DNA of 64,000 nucleotides from Nilaparvata lugens (Eukaryota; Arthropoda; Insecta; Hemiptera; Delphacidae). Position 1 is the stretch's first letter; every line of letters begins with the position of its first letter. Shown here piece after piece: positions 32,464-44,050 of this stretch. The notes under the pieces are model-generated. The model did not search any database and had not been told where the DNA came from. It worked only from the letters and a program-made list of their open reading frames with translations. The stretch spans positions 32,201,398 to 32,265,397 of the forward strand of contig NC_052509.1 of assembly GCF_014356525.2 (NCBI RefSeq), given 5' to 3'. A program made the position numbers and the translations under genes.

Positions 32464-34167
32464 TAAAAATGATTATTGCAGATTTAGCAAGCATTTCATC
32501 ACCATCTCGTTGAATTCTAGAAGTTTATGTAACTTTTTGTGTAATTTATAGTAAAATAACTTTTATTTCACTTATTATTGAAATCTAGGATCCAAGCAAA
32601 AAACTATGCTATCTATTTGAATGAATCAATGTAATCTGATCATTAACCACATACATCATCCCTCTTCTGCCTTCTTCCTCTGGGAACCCCAAATGACAAC
32701 TGACTTTGCTGCTTTACAATAAAAAAACTATCTTATTTTTCATGCATTAAGAGCGAGTAAGATCATCACTATTACCACGATAAATTGATACCATAGACGA
32801 TTTGAAAAGAAGTAGAAATAGAAAATGAAACGTGAATTTAGCAATTTCTCTCAAAGTAGGAAAAATTATCAATTTTCGACGAGATATAACTCATTTCCTA
32901 TTGGAGATAGAAGATATACCTAAACGTGAGTTTATAAACTGTGAGAGTTGATGCAACGTTGCCAAATCAGCTGATTATGAATAAAAGTACATTCATTTTT
33001 TAACCTGATGAATTGTTAACGTCGTTTGGTGTTTTGGGTGGTGGTGGGGGTGGTGTTGAGGAGGCACCTTGCTGTTCCATCCTCAACTGTATTATATTTA
33101 TGAAATCTACTCTATTGAATACTTTATAATTTTCACACTATAACACTGTAAAACGTGCACTTTTTATTACCAACAATGACCGTTTTAGCAATTCATAAAA
33201 ATAGTCCAGTTGAGGATGACCCCCCACCACCACCCAAAACACCAAACGACGTTAACAATTCATCAGGTTAAATATGAAATATGAATGTACTTTTATTTAG
33301 CGATTTTTCGCAAAATTGAAAAAAAGACAATTTTCAACGAGCTGTAACTCGCTTCCTATTGGAGATAGAAAAACATTTAGGAGATGAAAATTGTAGAGAA
33401 TTTAATGCTCTTCAAAAAAGAATGGAACAAAAATATCGATTGAACAATTGATTTTGGAGATATCGTAAAAAAACTAAAAAAATACCAAATTCTCTTGGTT
33501 TTCAGGCTGCCAAAAGTTATGCCTTCAGAAATGTTGGTGGGAAACCATATATTACACTTACTTATACTCAAATGGACCGATTAAAAAAATAAAATCAATT
33601 ACCTTAATTTTTGTTTGGTCGGGCCGCATTATAATGACTGGCTATTTGACTGGGCTATTGTCAATTGGTCTATTTTTGCATAACTGAAGATCTCACACTG
33701 AACACTGAAGCTGCTGCAACAGTCGTGGGGATGTGCGTGAACTTGTTAAATTATACATAAAATTGAAGAGAATTTGATGCTCCTTAAGCTGATGATCAGC
33801 ATGGATTTCTCCCATCAATATTAAAAAAGTTATGAGCAACAATAAAAAAAAATCGAAGGAAAATGTGTTTTTTCAAAAATGTCACATCTTTTAGAGCGGA
33901 TATCTCGAAAAGTGAAAGAGATATAGAAAACGTTAGATTAACATTGTAGGAAATTATGTAAGCTTTAATTTCTTATAGAATAGTCATGTCTGTAAAATGC
34001 ATAATGTTCGATTTATATGCGAGAAACCAAAAAATGGTAATTTGTATCACCCCTACCCCTTTAGCACAGTTGGTAGTGGTGGGGACTTTTGATATGTTTA
34101 TTATCTCCTCACTACCCTAAACAGAACTGCGGGGTCAAAAATTGTCTTCCAAACTTTTCCCTCTATA

Positions 34168-34700
34168 ACAATTCGTTGACTGGGCTACAGTTTGAAATGT
34201 TTGTTCTCACTTCGATATTCTTTTTTCTCCTATATCGTCTCTCTCATCATATTCTTCTTCTCGCTGTTTTTCTACAGCTATCTCCTTCCCTTTGATGTGT
34301 CATAAATGTGGATTTTTCCTCAACTTGCCTTCCTCACCCTGTCTTATTCTTCTTCACACTTTTTCTACGGGGTCATTTTTCTCTTTGCAAGAAAAAAGGC
34401 TATTACTCCTTTCAACTCTTCAACTCTTCCATTCCACCACATCTCTTTCAAATACCCCGTATCTTCTTTTACTACCTCGCACACTTGTCGATTTTCCTTG
34501 ACTTTTTTTCGGCGCATTCTTCTTCTTCTTCCACTTCTTCATCTTCTATGTTATTATCCTATATTCTATGTTATTATTGTTATTCCTCTTTATATCCTTT
34601 TTCACCTCCTCTATCCATTCTTCACATATTTACTCCCTTCCTTATTCCTTCAGTGTTCTTCAACATCTCTTCCCTTTTCCACACGGTATCGATTCGCAAG
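34168..34700. other. Pyrimidine-rich stretch, no gene
   Basis: C/T-rich plus strand gives long Ser/Leu/Phe frames in all three registers, which is an artefact of composition. Confidence 0.6.
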
Positions 34701-34703
34701 ACA

Positions 34704-34726
34704 TCTCTTTCTCTTTCTCTCTCTCA

Positions 34727-34775
<49 letters not shown>
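34704..34775. repeat. (TC)n microsatellite
   Basis: CTCTCTCT tract. Confidence 0.95.
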
Positions 34776-35084
34776 GCATCCAGCAGTATTTCCAATCTCT
34801 CGTTCAGCCTAAATCGTTCCCAGCAGATTAAACAGTTGCGCCGTTTGTTTGCCGACTGTGAGATACAGCTAAACACAAAAATTGAATCCACTCTTCGGAA
34901 GGATGGGAAGGCGGATCACAGATCTCTACTCTGCAGTCTGTAACTCCAAATAGACATATATCACCTTCGGCTTGTGTTTACAGTAGTCGTTCAAGTAATC
35001 TTGCCTTCTGGACGCTTGTCTTTTCCATAAGCCTAGTAAAGTTTGTTGGTAAAATTCGATAGACGATTCTGAAAAATAATGTCT

Positions 35085-35181
35085 GAAAAAATTAAATTAT
35101 CTTTCATTTCATGTATAATTCGACTATTTCACGCATTCCCATACGACTGTTGCATCAGTTTTAGTTTTCAGTGTCTTTTTT
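35085..35181. repeat. Inverted repeat arm, partner at 36248-36335
   Basis: TTTCATGTATAATTCGAC..TTTCACGCATTCCCAT mirrors the segment at 36248-36335. The right-hand sequence belongs to the same diverged family as arms A and B of the 28-34 kb complex (compare the GCTGCAACAGTC words). Confidence 0.65.
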
Positions 35182-35358
35182 ACTTTCCTTGCCCTATTAC
35201 CATAGGTAAGGAAAGAATTGCTTTCCGAAAAAAATTAAGGTACCCCAATTTCTAAATTTCTATCAAGGTTTCAAGGTCCCCTGAGACCAAAAAAGTGGTT
35301 TTTGGGTATTGGTCTGTATGTATGTGTGTGTGTGTGTGTGGTGTGTGTGTGTGTGTGT

Positions 35359-35434
<76 letters not shown>

Positions 35435-35780
35435 AGCGTCTGTGTACACGATATCTCATCTCCCAATTAACGGACGGAATGACTTGTAATTTGGAACTTA
35501 AGGTCCTTACGATATAAGGATCCGACACGAACAATTTCATTCAATTTACAATTCAAGATGAAAGGCGAAAATGTTCTTAAAAACAAGGTTTTTCGCGATT
35601 TTCTCGAAAATGGCTCCAACGATTTTGATCGAATTCATACATAAAATAGTCATTAATACGCTATATCAACTGCCACAAGTCCCATATCTGTAAAAATTCC
35701 AGGAGTTCCGCCCCATCTATGCAAAGTTTGATTTTAGATTTCCATTTTTATCAGGTCTCAGATATAATTCAAACGAAAAA
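35182..35780 (-). mobile_element. (CA)n-bearing repeat element with terminal hairpin, copy 2
   Basis: Inverted homologue of 21560-22236: terminal hairpin at 35182-35215 (ACTTTCCTTGCC...GGTAAGGAAAG), AAAATTAAGGTACCCCAATT, GGTCCCCTGAG, then (GT)n at 35322-35431, CCTTACGATATAAGG and the CTCGAAAATGGCTCCAACGA block. It sits inside an inverted repeat, which it may have interrupted. Confidence 0.75.
35322..35431. repeat. (GT)n microsatellite
   Basis: Long TG tract with two GG interruptions. Confidence 0.97.
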
Positions 35781-36239
35781 TTTCGAGTGGAAAAGATTGA
35801 GCATGAAAATTTCTTCAATTAATGTTCAGTAACATTTTCACCCAAATTTGAAAATAAGCTTGAAATTTGAGAAAATGTGATTATTCAATTGCAGATTGTT
35901 GGCAACTGTTGATTATATTAAATCATTCACTATGAAGAGATAGCAGATCTCGTGTGTATCCAGCGTTATTGTCCTGTCACCAGCTGGCTCAGAACTTTGA
36001 ATAGTAAACTAGTATGCGCGGGAACACTAGCGTCAGGTGATCAATTTTCATAACGGCTGTTGTGTGAGTGCGCCACACTAGATTTTTTGGTAGAAAGTTT
36101 AGAAACACCCCCTGTGTTCAGTTTCGCAGACGTTCCAATTGGTACTCAATATGAATGTTCATACTGAAGCATACTGCCAATTCATGATGACAGAATAGTG
36201 TGATATTCAAAGAAAGTCACTAATTTGTTGCGAATCTTG

Positions 36240-37180
36240 AGATTTGACACTCAAAACTTAAACTGCTGCAACAGTCTTATGGGAATGCGTGAAATGGTCG
36301 AATTGTACATAAAATGAAAGATAATTTAATGTTCTACAATCTCGCAATTAGCACATTCTTGTTTCATCAATTGTTGAAAAATTATAAGACTTGAAAGAGT
36401 GAAAAAATGAAAAAAAAACTAGTTTTTCGAAAATGCATCACTTTAGAACATAAATATCTCGAAAAGTATCATATTTATCGAAAACCTCTACTGAAAAAAT
36501 TTGTAGGAAATTTATTAAGTTTAATTTTTCGTAGTTGATTATGTTAATAGAACACATTGTTTCCAAGATATGACCATGTAAGTAAGAAGTGGAACATGCA
36601 ACTTTCAAACCACCCTCATCCCTTTAGCACATGATGTAGGGTTTGGGATTGTTGATACGCTCACCTCCAAACTAGTCTCAACAAAGCTGCAAAGTCAAAA
36701 ATTGTGTTCCAATCATTCCCTCCAAATTTCAAGATAATCAACATCAACATAACTTCAACATCAAGATAATTTGATGCTCTATCAGATCATATTCAGCACG
36801 GATTTCTTTCATCAATCGTTCAAAAATGGCCGAAAAGATGAAAAATAGAGGCAGGAGTGTTTTTTAAAAACAATTCTCACCTTCTAGAGCGGATATCTTA
36901 GAAACTATGAGAGATATGGGAAAAATGTAAAAGACAAAACTTGTTGGTAATTTTGTAAGCTTCAATTTTGCACAGAATAAAAAAGTTCTCAAGATGCATC
37001 GTTTCCGAGATATATGCAAAAAATGGAATAATGGTACTTTCAAACCACCCCCACCCCTCAAGTACAGATGGTAGGGGGTGAGGACTTTTGATATGTTAAT
37101 CATCTCACTATCCTTAAAGGAGCTGTGGAGTTGAAAATTGTGTTCCACACTTTCCCTGTATAATCTTTCGTTGACTGGAC
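36240..37180. repeat. Diverged units of the 28-34 kb arm family
   Basis: Two successive units each show the same order as arms A and B: a TCTCGAAAA-type block, a CAACCACCCTCATCCC/CAAACCACCCCCACCCC block, GACTTTTGATATGTT, then AAAGCTGCAAAGTC or GAGCTGTGGAGTT and CAAAAATTGTGTTCC. They are too diverged to pair perfectly with the earlier copies. Confidence 0.65.
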
Positions 37181-37230
37181 TATAAATCGTCAATGGAATA
37201 CTCAGAAACAGAAAAACAAAGCTCAACTAA

Positions 37231-37415
37231 AGCTAAGGTTGTCTAAGAAGATGACAAGTTTTTAAAAACAAATTTTATCCACCGAATCGTCCGACATAAC
37301 CCCGACGTTCAGAGTTGAAGAACAAAAACGGACTAAGCACGGCGCGCAGGCCGCTAATTGGTTTTATTGAATACTAATGCTGACTAAGCTCACTACTACT
37401 AGCACACCTATAACT
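37231..37415 (-). repeat. 3' LTR (185 bp)
   Basis: Minus-strand sequence begins AGTTATAGGTGTGCTAG and ends CAACCTTAGCT. It contains AATAAA-type poly(A) signals (AATAAAA). It aligns end to end with 43712-43896. Confidence 0.95.
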
Positions 37416-37428
37416 CCTCCACCCCAAA
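37416..37428 (-). other. Polypurine tract
   Basis: Minus strand reads TTGGGGTGGAGG immediately before the AGTTA start of the 3' LTR, the expected plus-strand primer site. Confidence 0.75.
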
Positions 37429-37462
37429 ATTTTTCATCGTCCTCGATGATTGGATTTGAAGT

Positions 37463-38008
37463 TCATAATTTGGGTATAGCATACACCAAAGTTGGGGGTT
37501 GTTGTGGAGTATTTAACAATGATACATTTCTAGGCTTCGAAGCATGATTACGATATAAAAAGACTATAAAAACCAATACAAAAATAGAAATAGCAACTAA
37601 CAAATACATTATATTCTCGCTACCATAATCGTTAAACAAAGATAAATCATTAAAATTATAATTCTGTTTCTCAAAGGTTGACATGTTTTTCATATTATCT
37701 AGTTCTTCTATCAATAAAATCTTTTGAGGAATATTAGTCAATTTAAATGATTTAGACATTTTGAAAGTAGAAGGAAGACGTTGGTCTTCCATTACATCTC
37801 CATTATCTAAATTAATAAGAAATGATTTTGAAGGATTTATTTTATCATTATTGATTTTGATATGTGATTGACCATATCCATAGATACAATTACATAATTC
37901 ATTACACTTCATAAAAGGAATAGGTTCAGAAATATAATTACGTTGACAATTGGTCAATTCATTATTTTCTAAGATATCCTCAATACAAAGATCATTGATT
38001 TTACGCAT
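37463..38008 (-). pseudogene. env C-terminal part (ectodomain end and membrane anchor)
   Basis: 181 residues with several Cys (CNELCNC) and one strong transmembrane segment near residues 133-153 (MYLLVAISIFVLVFIVFLYR), followed by a short cytoplasmic tail. This fits the C-terminal anchor of an errantivirus envelope protein. It is separated from the upstream env ORF by a stop and a short gap, so the protein cannot be made intact. Confidence 0.75.
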
Positions 38009-38044
38009 TGTTCGGCAATAAGAGGCGTTGAGGTCATGTAGACA

Positions 38045-38665
38045 TTAGTCTAGTACCACTAAGCCTGATTCAGCTACAGAAATTAATTTCTCACTGACAT
38101 CTATTGTATAAAAATGATTATCAAGGAATACAGGATAATTGATGAGACGATAGGTATCAAGCATAGTGCTTCTCATGGGAACGGAAATAAAATATGTAAT
38201 AAAATTCTCAGAGATAGTACAATGAACTGTGCTTAATTTCAACAGCGTTTCAATATTCTCACTAGCAATTTTTCCTCTATGGGAAAGTGTGATATTTACA
38301 AAGTCAGATTTATGGATAATTGAATAATGAATTTTCGAATTGGAACAAAACTCTATACTATCTAATAATGCATTTACTTTGATCTCCATTAACTCTAGAT
38401 TCAAATTGATTAAAGATATAGTTAAAATTTGATTCAATACAGTTGCTTGTGAATGAGTCACATCCTTAATCAAATCATTATTACTATTAATCCTATTCAA
38501 ATCGTAATTAAACTTATCAACTAAATTATTATTCACAACAATATTCTTCTTTTCATTTTCAATAAGGATCTTCTCATTCTCTTCCAATTGGTTAATAATT
38601 TGATCATAATTATTTTTATCATCTGCATCTAAGTTACCAGTAAACCAGGAGATAGCTTTCCCCAA
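38045..38665 (-). pseudogene. env middle part (fusion subunit region)
   Basis: 206 residues, largely predicted coiled coil and beta segments (NQLEENEKILIENEKKN). It starts in a different frame within the last 37 nt of the preceding env ORF. The position just after a basic, furin-type site in the upstream frame places it at the start of the membrane-fusion subunit, as in env proteins related to baculovirus F. A single-base indel at 38629-38665 separates the two, and a stop ends this part before the anchor. Confidence 0.75.
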
Positions 38666-39012
38666 TCCATTAAACAGTCCTCTCTTTTACGAGATGAAGG
38701 ATACGAAGGAAACAATAAACTTAATTTTTCGAAAAGATTGTCAGGCATTTGCATGAAGGGAATCATAAGTTTTTTCAATGATGGTGATACATTTTGCAAC
38801 TTGTCAATAGAATCTGATAAATCCTTAATTTCTATCTTAATGCTACTTATATTAGAATAATGTGAGAATGTCAATGTCTCGTTTATGTACATATGTCGTT
38901 CAATTTGTACTGGTATGAGTCCGGCTGTGTTAGTCAAGTCCACTAGCTCGTACGCTTGTACCAGGGGTTGGTAATGGAGGATTAGAGCCAGAAGCAGTAT
39001 TATCTGTGACAA
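38629..39012 (-). pseudogene. env N-terminal part (signal peptide and surface-subunit remnant)
   Basis: 127 residues beginning with a hydrophobic signal peptide (MSQIILLLALILHYQPLVQA) and ending at a basic SSRKR cleavage-type site, after which the frame is wrong. It overlaps the end of the integrase ORF (38930) in another frame, as env does in gypsy-like elements, where it is expressed by splicing. Broken by frameshift; not functional. Confidence 0.75.
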
Positions 39013-40486
39013 TACGTTTCTTTTTCACTTTCCTATTTCGTTTCAATCTATTGGGATGAAGTTTCAAAGTTCTTTTCTTAGATTGATACGTATTTTCACC
39101 TATCTTTTTTGCTTCAAAGTATTTTGGGAGATATTTCTTGTTCTGAATACTTCTCACATATCTTACGTCATCTGAATAATTTGGGGGTTCTTCACGATTT
39201 TTGTTAAGTTTCTCTGTTCTCTTTTCTTTCTCTTGATCAGTTTTCTTTTTGATGATATCACGGAAAGTTTCCAACTCTTGCAAATATCTGTCAGCTGATT
39301 CTTCAGTAATTTGCACTGGATTTTTATCCAAAGTATTGAAATGTTTGAATTTGCCGAAAGTTAATTCTAGTGGGGTCATTTGGTGAGTCAAATTCAAAGA
39401 GCTGTTGTATGTGATAATAGCAAGGTCTAGTTTCTCTTTGAAAGATGCTTGTGGCATATCAGTTCCAATTCCAGTGAGCAATTCAACCAGAGTGGAATGC
39501 GCACGTTCTATCGAACCTTGGCTATCTGGATGTCCAGATGAAGCGTAATGGGGTGAAAATTGTCTCACAAGAGCATTATCAAATTCCTTTCCTCCATCCA
39601 TACACATTGTGTCGAGGATTGGATATTTTGAAATGTGATCTTTCAGCGCTTTCGTTATGGCAGGGCCATTAACATTATCAATCACAAAAGCTTGGAAGAA
39701 TTTAGAGAATAAGTCAATCGTGGTCATCACTTTATGGGATTCGAACGAAAATACTTGAATTTTCTCGAAAGGTCGCATTGGGGTAGGTGTTAATTGATAC
39801 TGAATTTTAACAGGTCTTCGGTCGTATTTTGTGCGTAGACATGTTGGGCAATTATTTACATAATTCGTTACATCACTATGCATATTGGGCCAATAGTAAA
39901 TACAACTCAATTTCAAATAGTTTTCGTTTATTCTACGATGGAATGTTTTACCTTCATGATAAGATGAAACGAGTTCTTTCTGTTCTTCCACATCGGTTAC
40001 ATCTGATAATTTTATCTTATAAAGTTTGAATTTCGTAGTTTGACTTGCCTCTTTCAGTTTTTCAATCAAAGAATAGAGAATGCTTTCCGCAATGGGCTCG
40101 AATTTCTTGTTAGGACTTTCGAAAACAATACCGTAGGTGAGATCTGGTTGGAAATAAGTTTTCAACTTCACTAAGTTATTTGAAATATCATTTTTCGAAG
40201 AGACAGTGATGTTGACTCTGTTCTTATTGAACACTTTCATGAAATGAATTCCAAATTTTCCACGTTTTAGGACAATTTGATATTTCTCTTTGTTGATTGG
40301 AGAACTGTCGCCTACTATAGCGGCTCGGTCATCAGATGATTCTTGTGAATGAATCGTGACTAAAGAGTCATTGTCGTTTTCCATTTCATTGTTTTGATCT
40401 GGAGGCACGTTCAGGTTTTGATTTGGAAATAAATCTGCTAGTACTTGATCTAGGTCAACATCAGTCTCATTCATTAATTCATCCAT
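38930..40486 (-). pseudogene. pol: integrase region
   Basis: 518 residues. An HHCC-like zinc domain (H177, H183, C213, C216), then the integrase core with D258 (MTTIDLFSKFF), D297 (CMDGGKEF) and E327 (SQGSIERAH). The second-D to E spacing is only 29 intervening residues instead of the usual ~35, suggesting a small in-frame deletion. The C-terminal part is basic. The frame differs from the RT ORF upstream; in relatives pol is one ORF, so a frameshift near 40486-40540 disrupts it. Confidence 0.9.
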
Positions 40487-40539
40487 TGGTATTTCAAGAG
40501 AATTTGTAGGTGAATTGAGTTGAGGTATTTCTTCTGAAT

Positions 40540-42648
40540 CTAAATTAACAAGAGTTTGAAAGTCATTATTTCGTTATTCAGTACTTCTGAAGCTTTAATC
40601 GGATTTCGAGATAATGCGTCGGCGACTACATTCGATTTTCCTTTTAAATATTCCACAGTGGAATCGTACTCTTCCAAAAGAAGTTCCCATCTTAAGAGTT
40701 TGGAATTTGGTTCTTTTAAGTTCCTGAGCCAAACAAGGGGTTTGTGGTCTGTTTTAACAACAAATTTTCTACCATACAAATAAGGTCGAAAATGTTTTAT
40801 GCTCCAAATGATACTTAATAACTCTTTCTCAATGGTTGGTAGATTACATTCTGCTCTATTGAGAGTATGGGATGCGTATGAAATTAGGAGGTCGGATCCA
40901 TTTATGATCTGTGAAAGGACACTGCCGATAGCATAATTTGATGCGTCTGTCGTCAGAGTAAATGTTTTCTCAAAATTTGGAAAAGTCAATATGGGTGAAC
41001 TACACAGAGCTTGTTTCAAGTTATTGAATGCTTCTTTGTATTCAGTAGTGTTGACATTGATTTTTTCGTCTTTTCTCAAGGCTCTAGTTAGAGGTTGGGC
41101 AATTTTCGCATAGTTTTTAATGAGTTTTCTATAGAATCCGGTCATACCAAGAAATTGTTTTATCTCTTTAACGTTTTTCGGTATAGGAAACTGTGAGACA
41201 GCTTCGATTTTGGCAGGATTAGGACGAATTCCATCCTTTGAAACAATGTGTCCTAAAAACAATAATTCCATGTTACAAAAGTTTGTTTTATCTAGTTGAA
41301 TCTTCAATTGATAATCTCTCAATTTCTTGAATACTCTTCTCAAATCTTTCAGGTGTTCTTCAAATGAGTCAGAAAAAATTATTATGTCATCCATATACAC
41401 TAATGCATTTGGAGTGTCACAAAATATAAGATTCATAGCTCTCATGAAGCTTGGTGGTCCGTTCTTTAGGCCGAAAGGCATCCTTACGAACTCGTAATGA
41501 CTGTCGTCTGTGCTGAATGCAGTTTTAGGAATATCTGCTTCTTCTACTTCGAGTTGATGGAAGCCAGATGCTAAATCTAAACTCGTAAAATAAGTTGCTC
41601 TTCCAATTTTTCCAAAAAGGTCTTCTATGTTTGGGAGAGGGAACTTGTCACTTTTTGTCTTGTCGTTAATTTTTCGGTAGTCAATTACTAAACGTACTTT
41701 ACGTTTTCCTGAATTGTCAAGCTTTTTCGGTACTACCCAGAGTGGGGAATTGTAAGGTGAATTTGAAGGTCGGATGATTTTTCCGTCGAGTAATTTCTGA
41801 ACTTCGATTTTTATGTCGTCTCTGGAGGCTACGGGATACCTATAATTTTTGGTATATACAGGAGAATCGTCAGTTGTCTCAATCCTATGTTTTAGTAAGT
41901 GAGTTGCAGTTATTAAAGTGTTTTCTAATTTTAGTATGTCTTGGGATTCATAAACTAAATTTACAATTTGGTCTTTGTCACGTCTGTCAATATGGTCAAG
42001 TAGAATGATTTGGTAAATTTCGTCATGAGTCAAGGATTTCTCAGAAGGAGAACAATCCATTAATTCGCACTCTTCGATTTCAAGGCACTCGATATTTACA
42101 TCTCTTTCAACATAGGAGAAATATTCAAATTCACAAAAATCTCTATCAGTTACATTTACAAGTATTTCATTCAATTCTAGAGCTGGTATATTCGTTATGC
42201 CTAGCTTTGCATCTGATCTGTTTATCAGGGGTAGTTTCAAAGAATTAATTCCCTTGTGAATTTTAACAGGAGTAAGTCCATTCAAAATAAATGTTTTGTC
42301 AGGGGTAATCATACAGTTTGTTTGAAAATCAATTTGAGCTCCAATTCTACTGAGGGTTTCGTGACCTAGCAAAATATCGTAATTAGAACTAAAGTCATGT
42401 ACAAAATACAATTCATTACTTAAACTAGCATGCACGGAACTTGAATCTAAATTAACACGCCAATGTCCTGTAGCTTCTCCGGCTGGTGTTTTGATTTTGA
42501 ATTCATATTTTTCTTCATTAATACACGGGAAAGTCTTATTATCAGTTCTTACAAAATTATATTTGGATCCAGTATCAATTAATATTTTACATTCATTTAC
42601 ACACAGGAATGGCAACTCGTTCTTTTCACAATAGTTCATTTCAATCAC
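40540..42648 (-). pseudogene. pol: protease, reverse transcriptase, RNase H
   Basis: 702 residues. Protease DTGS at 25-28. RT from about 285, with LPNIEDLFG, LDLASGFHQL, PFGLKNGPP and the catalytic YMDD at 418-421. The connection domain has FLGHIVSKDGI and FLGMTGFYRK. RNase H has TTDAS at 566-570, ending in TDHKPLVWL and VVADALSRNP. All RT catalytic residues are intact, but the frame is lost before integrase. Starts four bases inside the end of gag, a -1 arrangement normal for gag-pol. Confidence 0.93.
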
Positions 42649-43592
42649 CTCTGATTGCTTTGAGTGTTGTCTGCTCCTAAAAAATAATGGAAAGCTTCAG
42701 CGAGTTTGTCGACTTTGTCTGATAGCTGTTGAAATTTGGAGTTATCTTCTTCTTCAGTTGTTTCAACTGGTTCAGTCAAATGAACTGAATTTGATTTTCT
42801 TAGATTCGAAACGGTTCGCATTGATACGTCAGTATTTTGGCGATTTTGATTTTGTTGAAATCTATTCTGGTTATTCACATTCTGATTAGGATTTCTGTGT
42901 TGAAAGTTCTGAAAGTTCTGAGGATTGAATAGTTGAGATTGAAACTGTTGGTGTTGATTATTTTGACGAAATTGATTTGGAAATGATTGTTGTTTGTTTG
43001 CTTGAACATGTTGAGAGTTTTGAAATTTAGATTGGTTGTTAATGTGATGAGATTTATCATGGGTATTGTAACTTTTGTAGTGCATTTTTGAAACATCGGT
43101 TGAAAAGTTCAAGTGTTTTAAAACAGCGTTGCTTCCACTAATGATAGCTTGTCTTGCGTCTTGTAGATTTTTCACTCGTAACGTTTGAAGGTGGGCTCCT
43201 AGCTGGTATGGAAGTCCTTCAACTAGAACATTGATAACTTGTTTGTCTAGTTTGTTAGTCACAAAGTCCAAAAATTCACCGTGAACACCGTCAAGTTTGT
43301 GCCTACAAATTATGGTGGTACGTTTTTCTTCAAGTGTATTCACAAATACTAGAGGATGCTGTTATGGATTTGTTTCAAGCGTTAAAAGTTCTGATGTGAG
43401 TTGGTGCACTGATCGATTGTCTGCAAAATTGTTTTTCAAGATTGTGATTACTTCTTTAACTGATTTGCAAGTACTGTTTATTACTACAATTTTGGCCATA
43501 TCATGGAGTCTTTTCTTGATTTGAAAGTATAAACGGAAGTGATTGGCTAGGGCTTGAGTTGATGATGATACCACTTCACTTTTATAGCACAT
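42645..43592 (-). pseudogene. gag, in two frames
   Basis: An N-terminal piece (43362-43592, MCYKSEVVSSSTQ) and a larger piece (42645-43343, 232 residues) lie in different frames with a break near 43350. The larger part has a capsid-like region (VINVLVEGLPYQLGAHLQ) and a long Q/N/F-rich tail (NPQNFQNFQHRNPNQ) with no CCHC knuckle, as in errantivirus gag. It ends overlapping pol by four bases. Confidence 0.85.
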
Positions 43593-43694
43593 TACTTCAC
43601 AAAACTTCCGATTGCAGATTCAAGTCAAAACGGGTTTTAAGAATTAAAATTCACAGAAAACCCCGAAATTTTGATCGCGAATTTCCCTTCACCC

Positions 43695-43712
43695 GTCCCT
43701 GTTCGGGCGCCA
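43695..43712 (-). other. Primer-binding site, tRNA-Lys
   Basis: Minus strand reads TGGCGCCCGAACAGGGAC, a textbook tRNA-Lys PBS, directly abutting the 5' LTR. Confidence 0.93.
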
Positions 43713-43896
43713 GCTAAGGTTGTCTAAGAAGATGACAAGTTTTTAAAAACAAATTTTATTCACCAAATTGTTGGACATAACCCCAACGTTCAGAGTTGAA
43801 GAACAAAAACGAACTAAGCACGGCGCGCAGGCCGCTAATTGATTTTATTGAATACTAATGCTGACTAAGCTCACTACTATCAGCACACCTATAACT
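43712..43896 (-). repeat. 5' LTR (185 bp)
   Basis: Aligns with 37231-37415 over its full length. About ten differences are concentrated at 43763-43775 and 43878-43882. Confidence 0.95.
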
Positions 43897-44050
43897 TAAG
43901 TAGAACACAAAAGTATCACAAAACTATTGGATACACCTGTTTCACCAGGACTTCCCAAATACCGGACCTGAGCATACAAACAAGATGGCCGCCATGTTTG
44001 GTGGACTAACTTACTGCCATCAGCTAGGTCCCAGCTCTCTCTAATAACTT

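Larger units (their letters stand above)
30716..33240. repeat. Two near-identical tandem units of about 1263 bp
   Basis: 30716-31978 and 31979-33240 differ at only a handful of positions (for example CTCCTTTTG versus CTCCTGTTG). A third partial start follows at 33241. Each unit has inverted ends (CACCAAACGACGTTAACAAT and its inverse; CGTTGCATCAAC and GTTGATGCAACG), so each is itself a foldback. High identity implies recent duplication. Confidence 0.9.
28377..34167. repeat. Nested inverted-repeat complex (5.8 kb)
   Basis: Outer arms A (28377-28885) and A' (33657-34167) and inner arms C (30055-30365) and C' (33293-33655) are inverted copies. A' and C' are adjacent on the right. On the left they are separated by a second palindrome, B (28887-29387) and B' (29564-30054). 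Two tandem 1.26 kb units fill the centre. Transcription across this region would give a branched dsRNA with stems over 300-500 bp. No protein is needed to explain the arms, which repeatedly contain the mirrored words TCTCGAAAAGTG and GAGATAT. Confidence 0.85.
37231..43896 (-). mobile_element. Errantivirus-like Ty3/gypsy endogenous retroelement
   Basis: Complete layout on the minus strand: 5' LTR (43712-43896), tRNA-Lys PBS, gag, protease-RT-RNase H, integrase, env, PPT, 3' LTR (37231-37415). Gag without zinc knuckles, a third env ORF overlapping the end of pol, and LTRs that begin AGTTA fit the insect errantivirus (gypsy) group. The LTRs are both 185 bp and differ at about ten positions by eye, so the insertion is not young. 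Every gene has at least one frame break, so it is defective. A shared TAA beside each LTR might be part of a target duplication, but is too short to trust. Confidence 0.93.

Noticed and set aside
34089..34943. Overlapping Ser/Leu/Phe-rich ORFs in three plus frames
   Set aside because: Explained by a long pyrimidine-rich strand and (TC)n. No start context or domain.
43297..43524. Plus-strand ORFs within the retroelement (also 40556, 39829)
   Set aside because: Shadows of minus-strand gag and pol.
37225..43900. Target-site duplication for the errantivirus-like element
   Set aside because: Only TAA is shared next to the LTRs. The expected 4 bp or longer match is not convincing.
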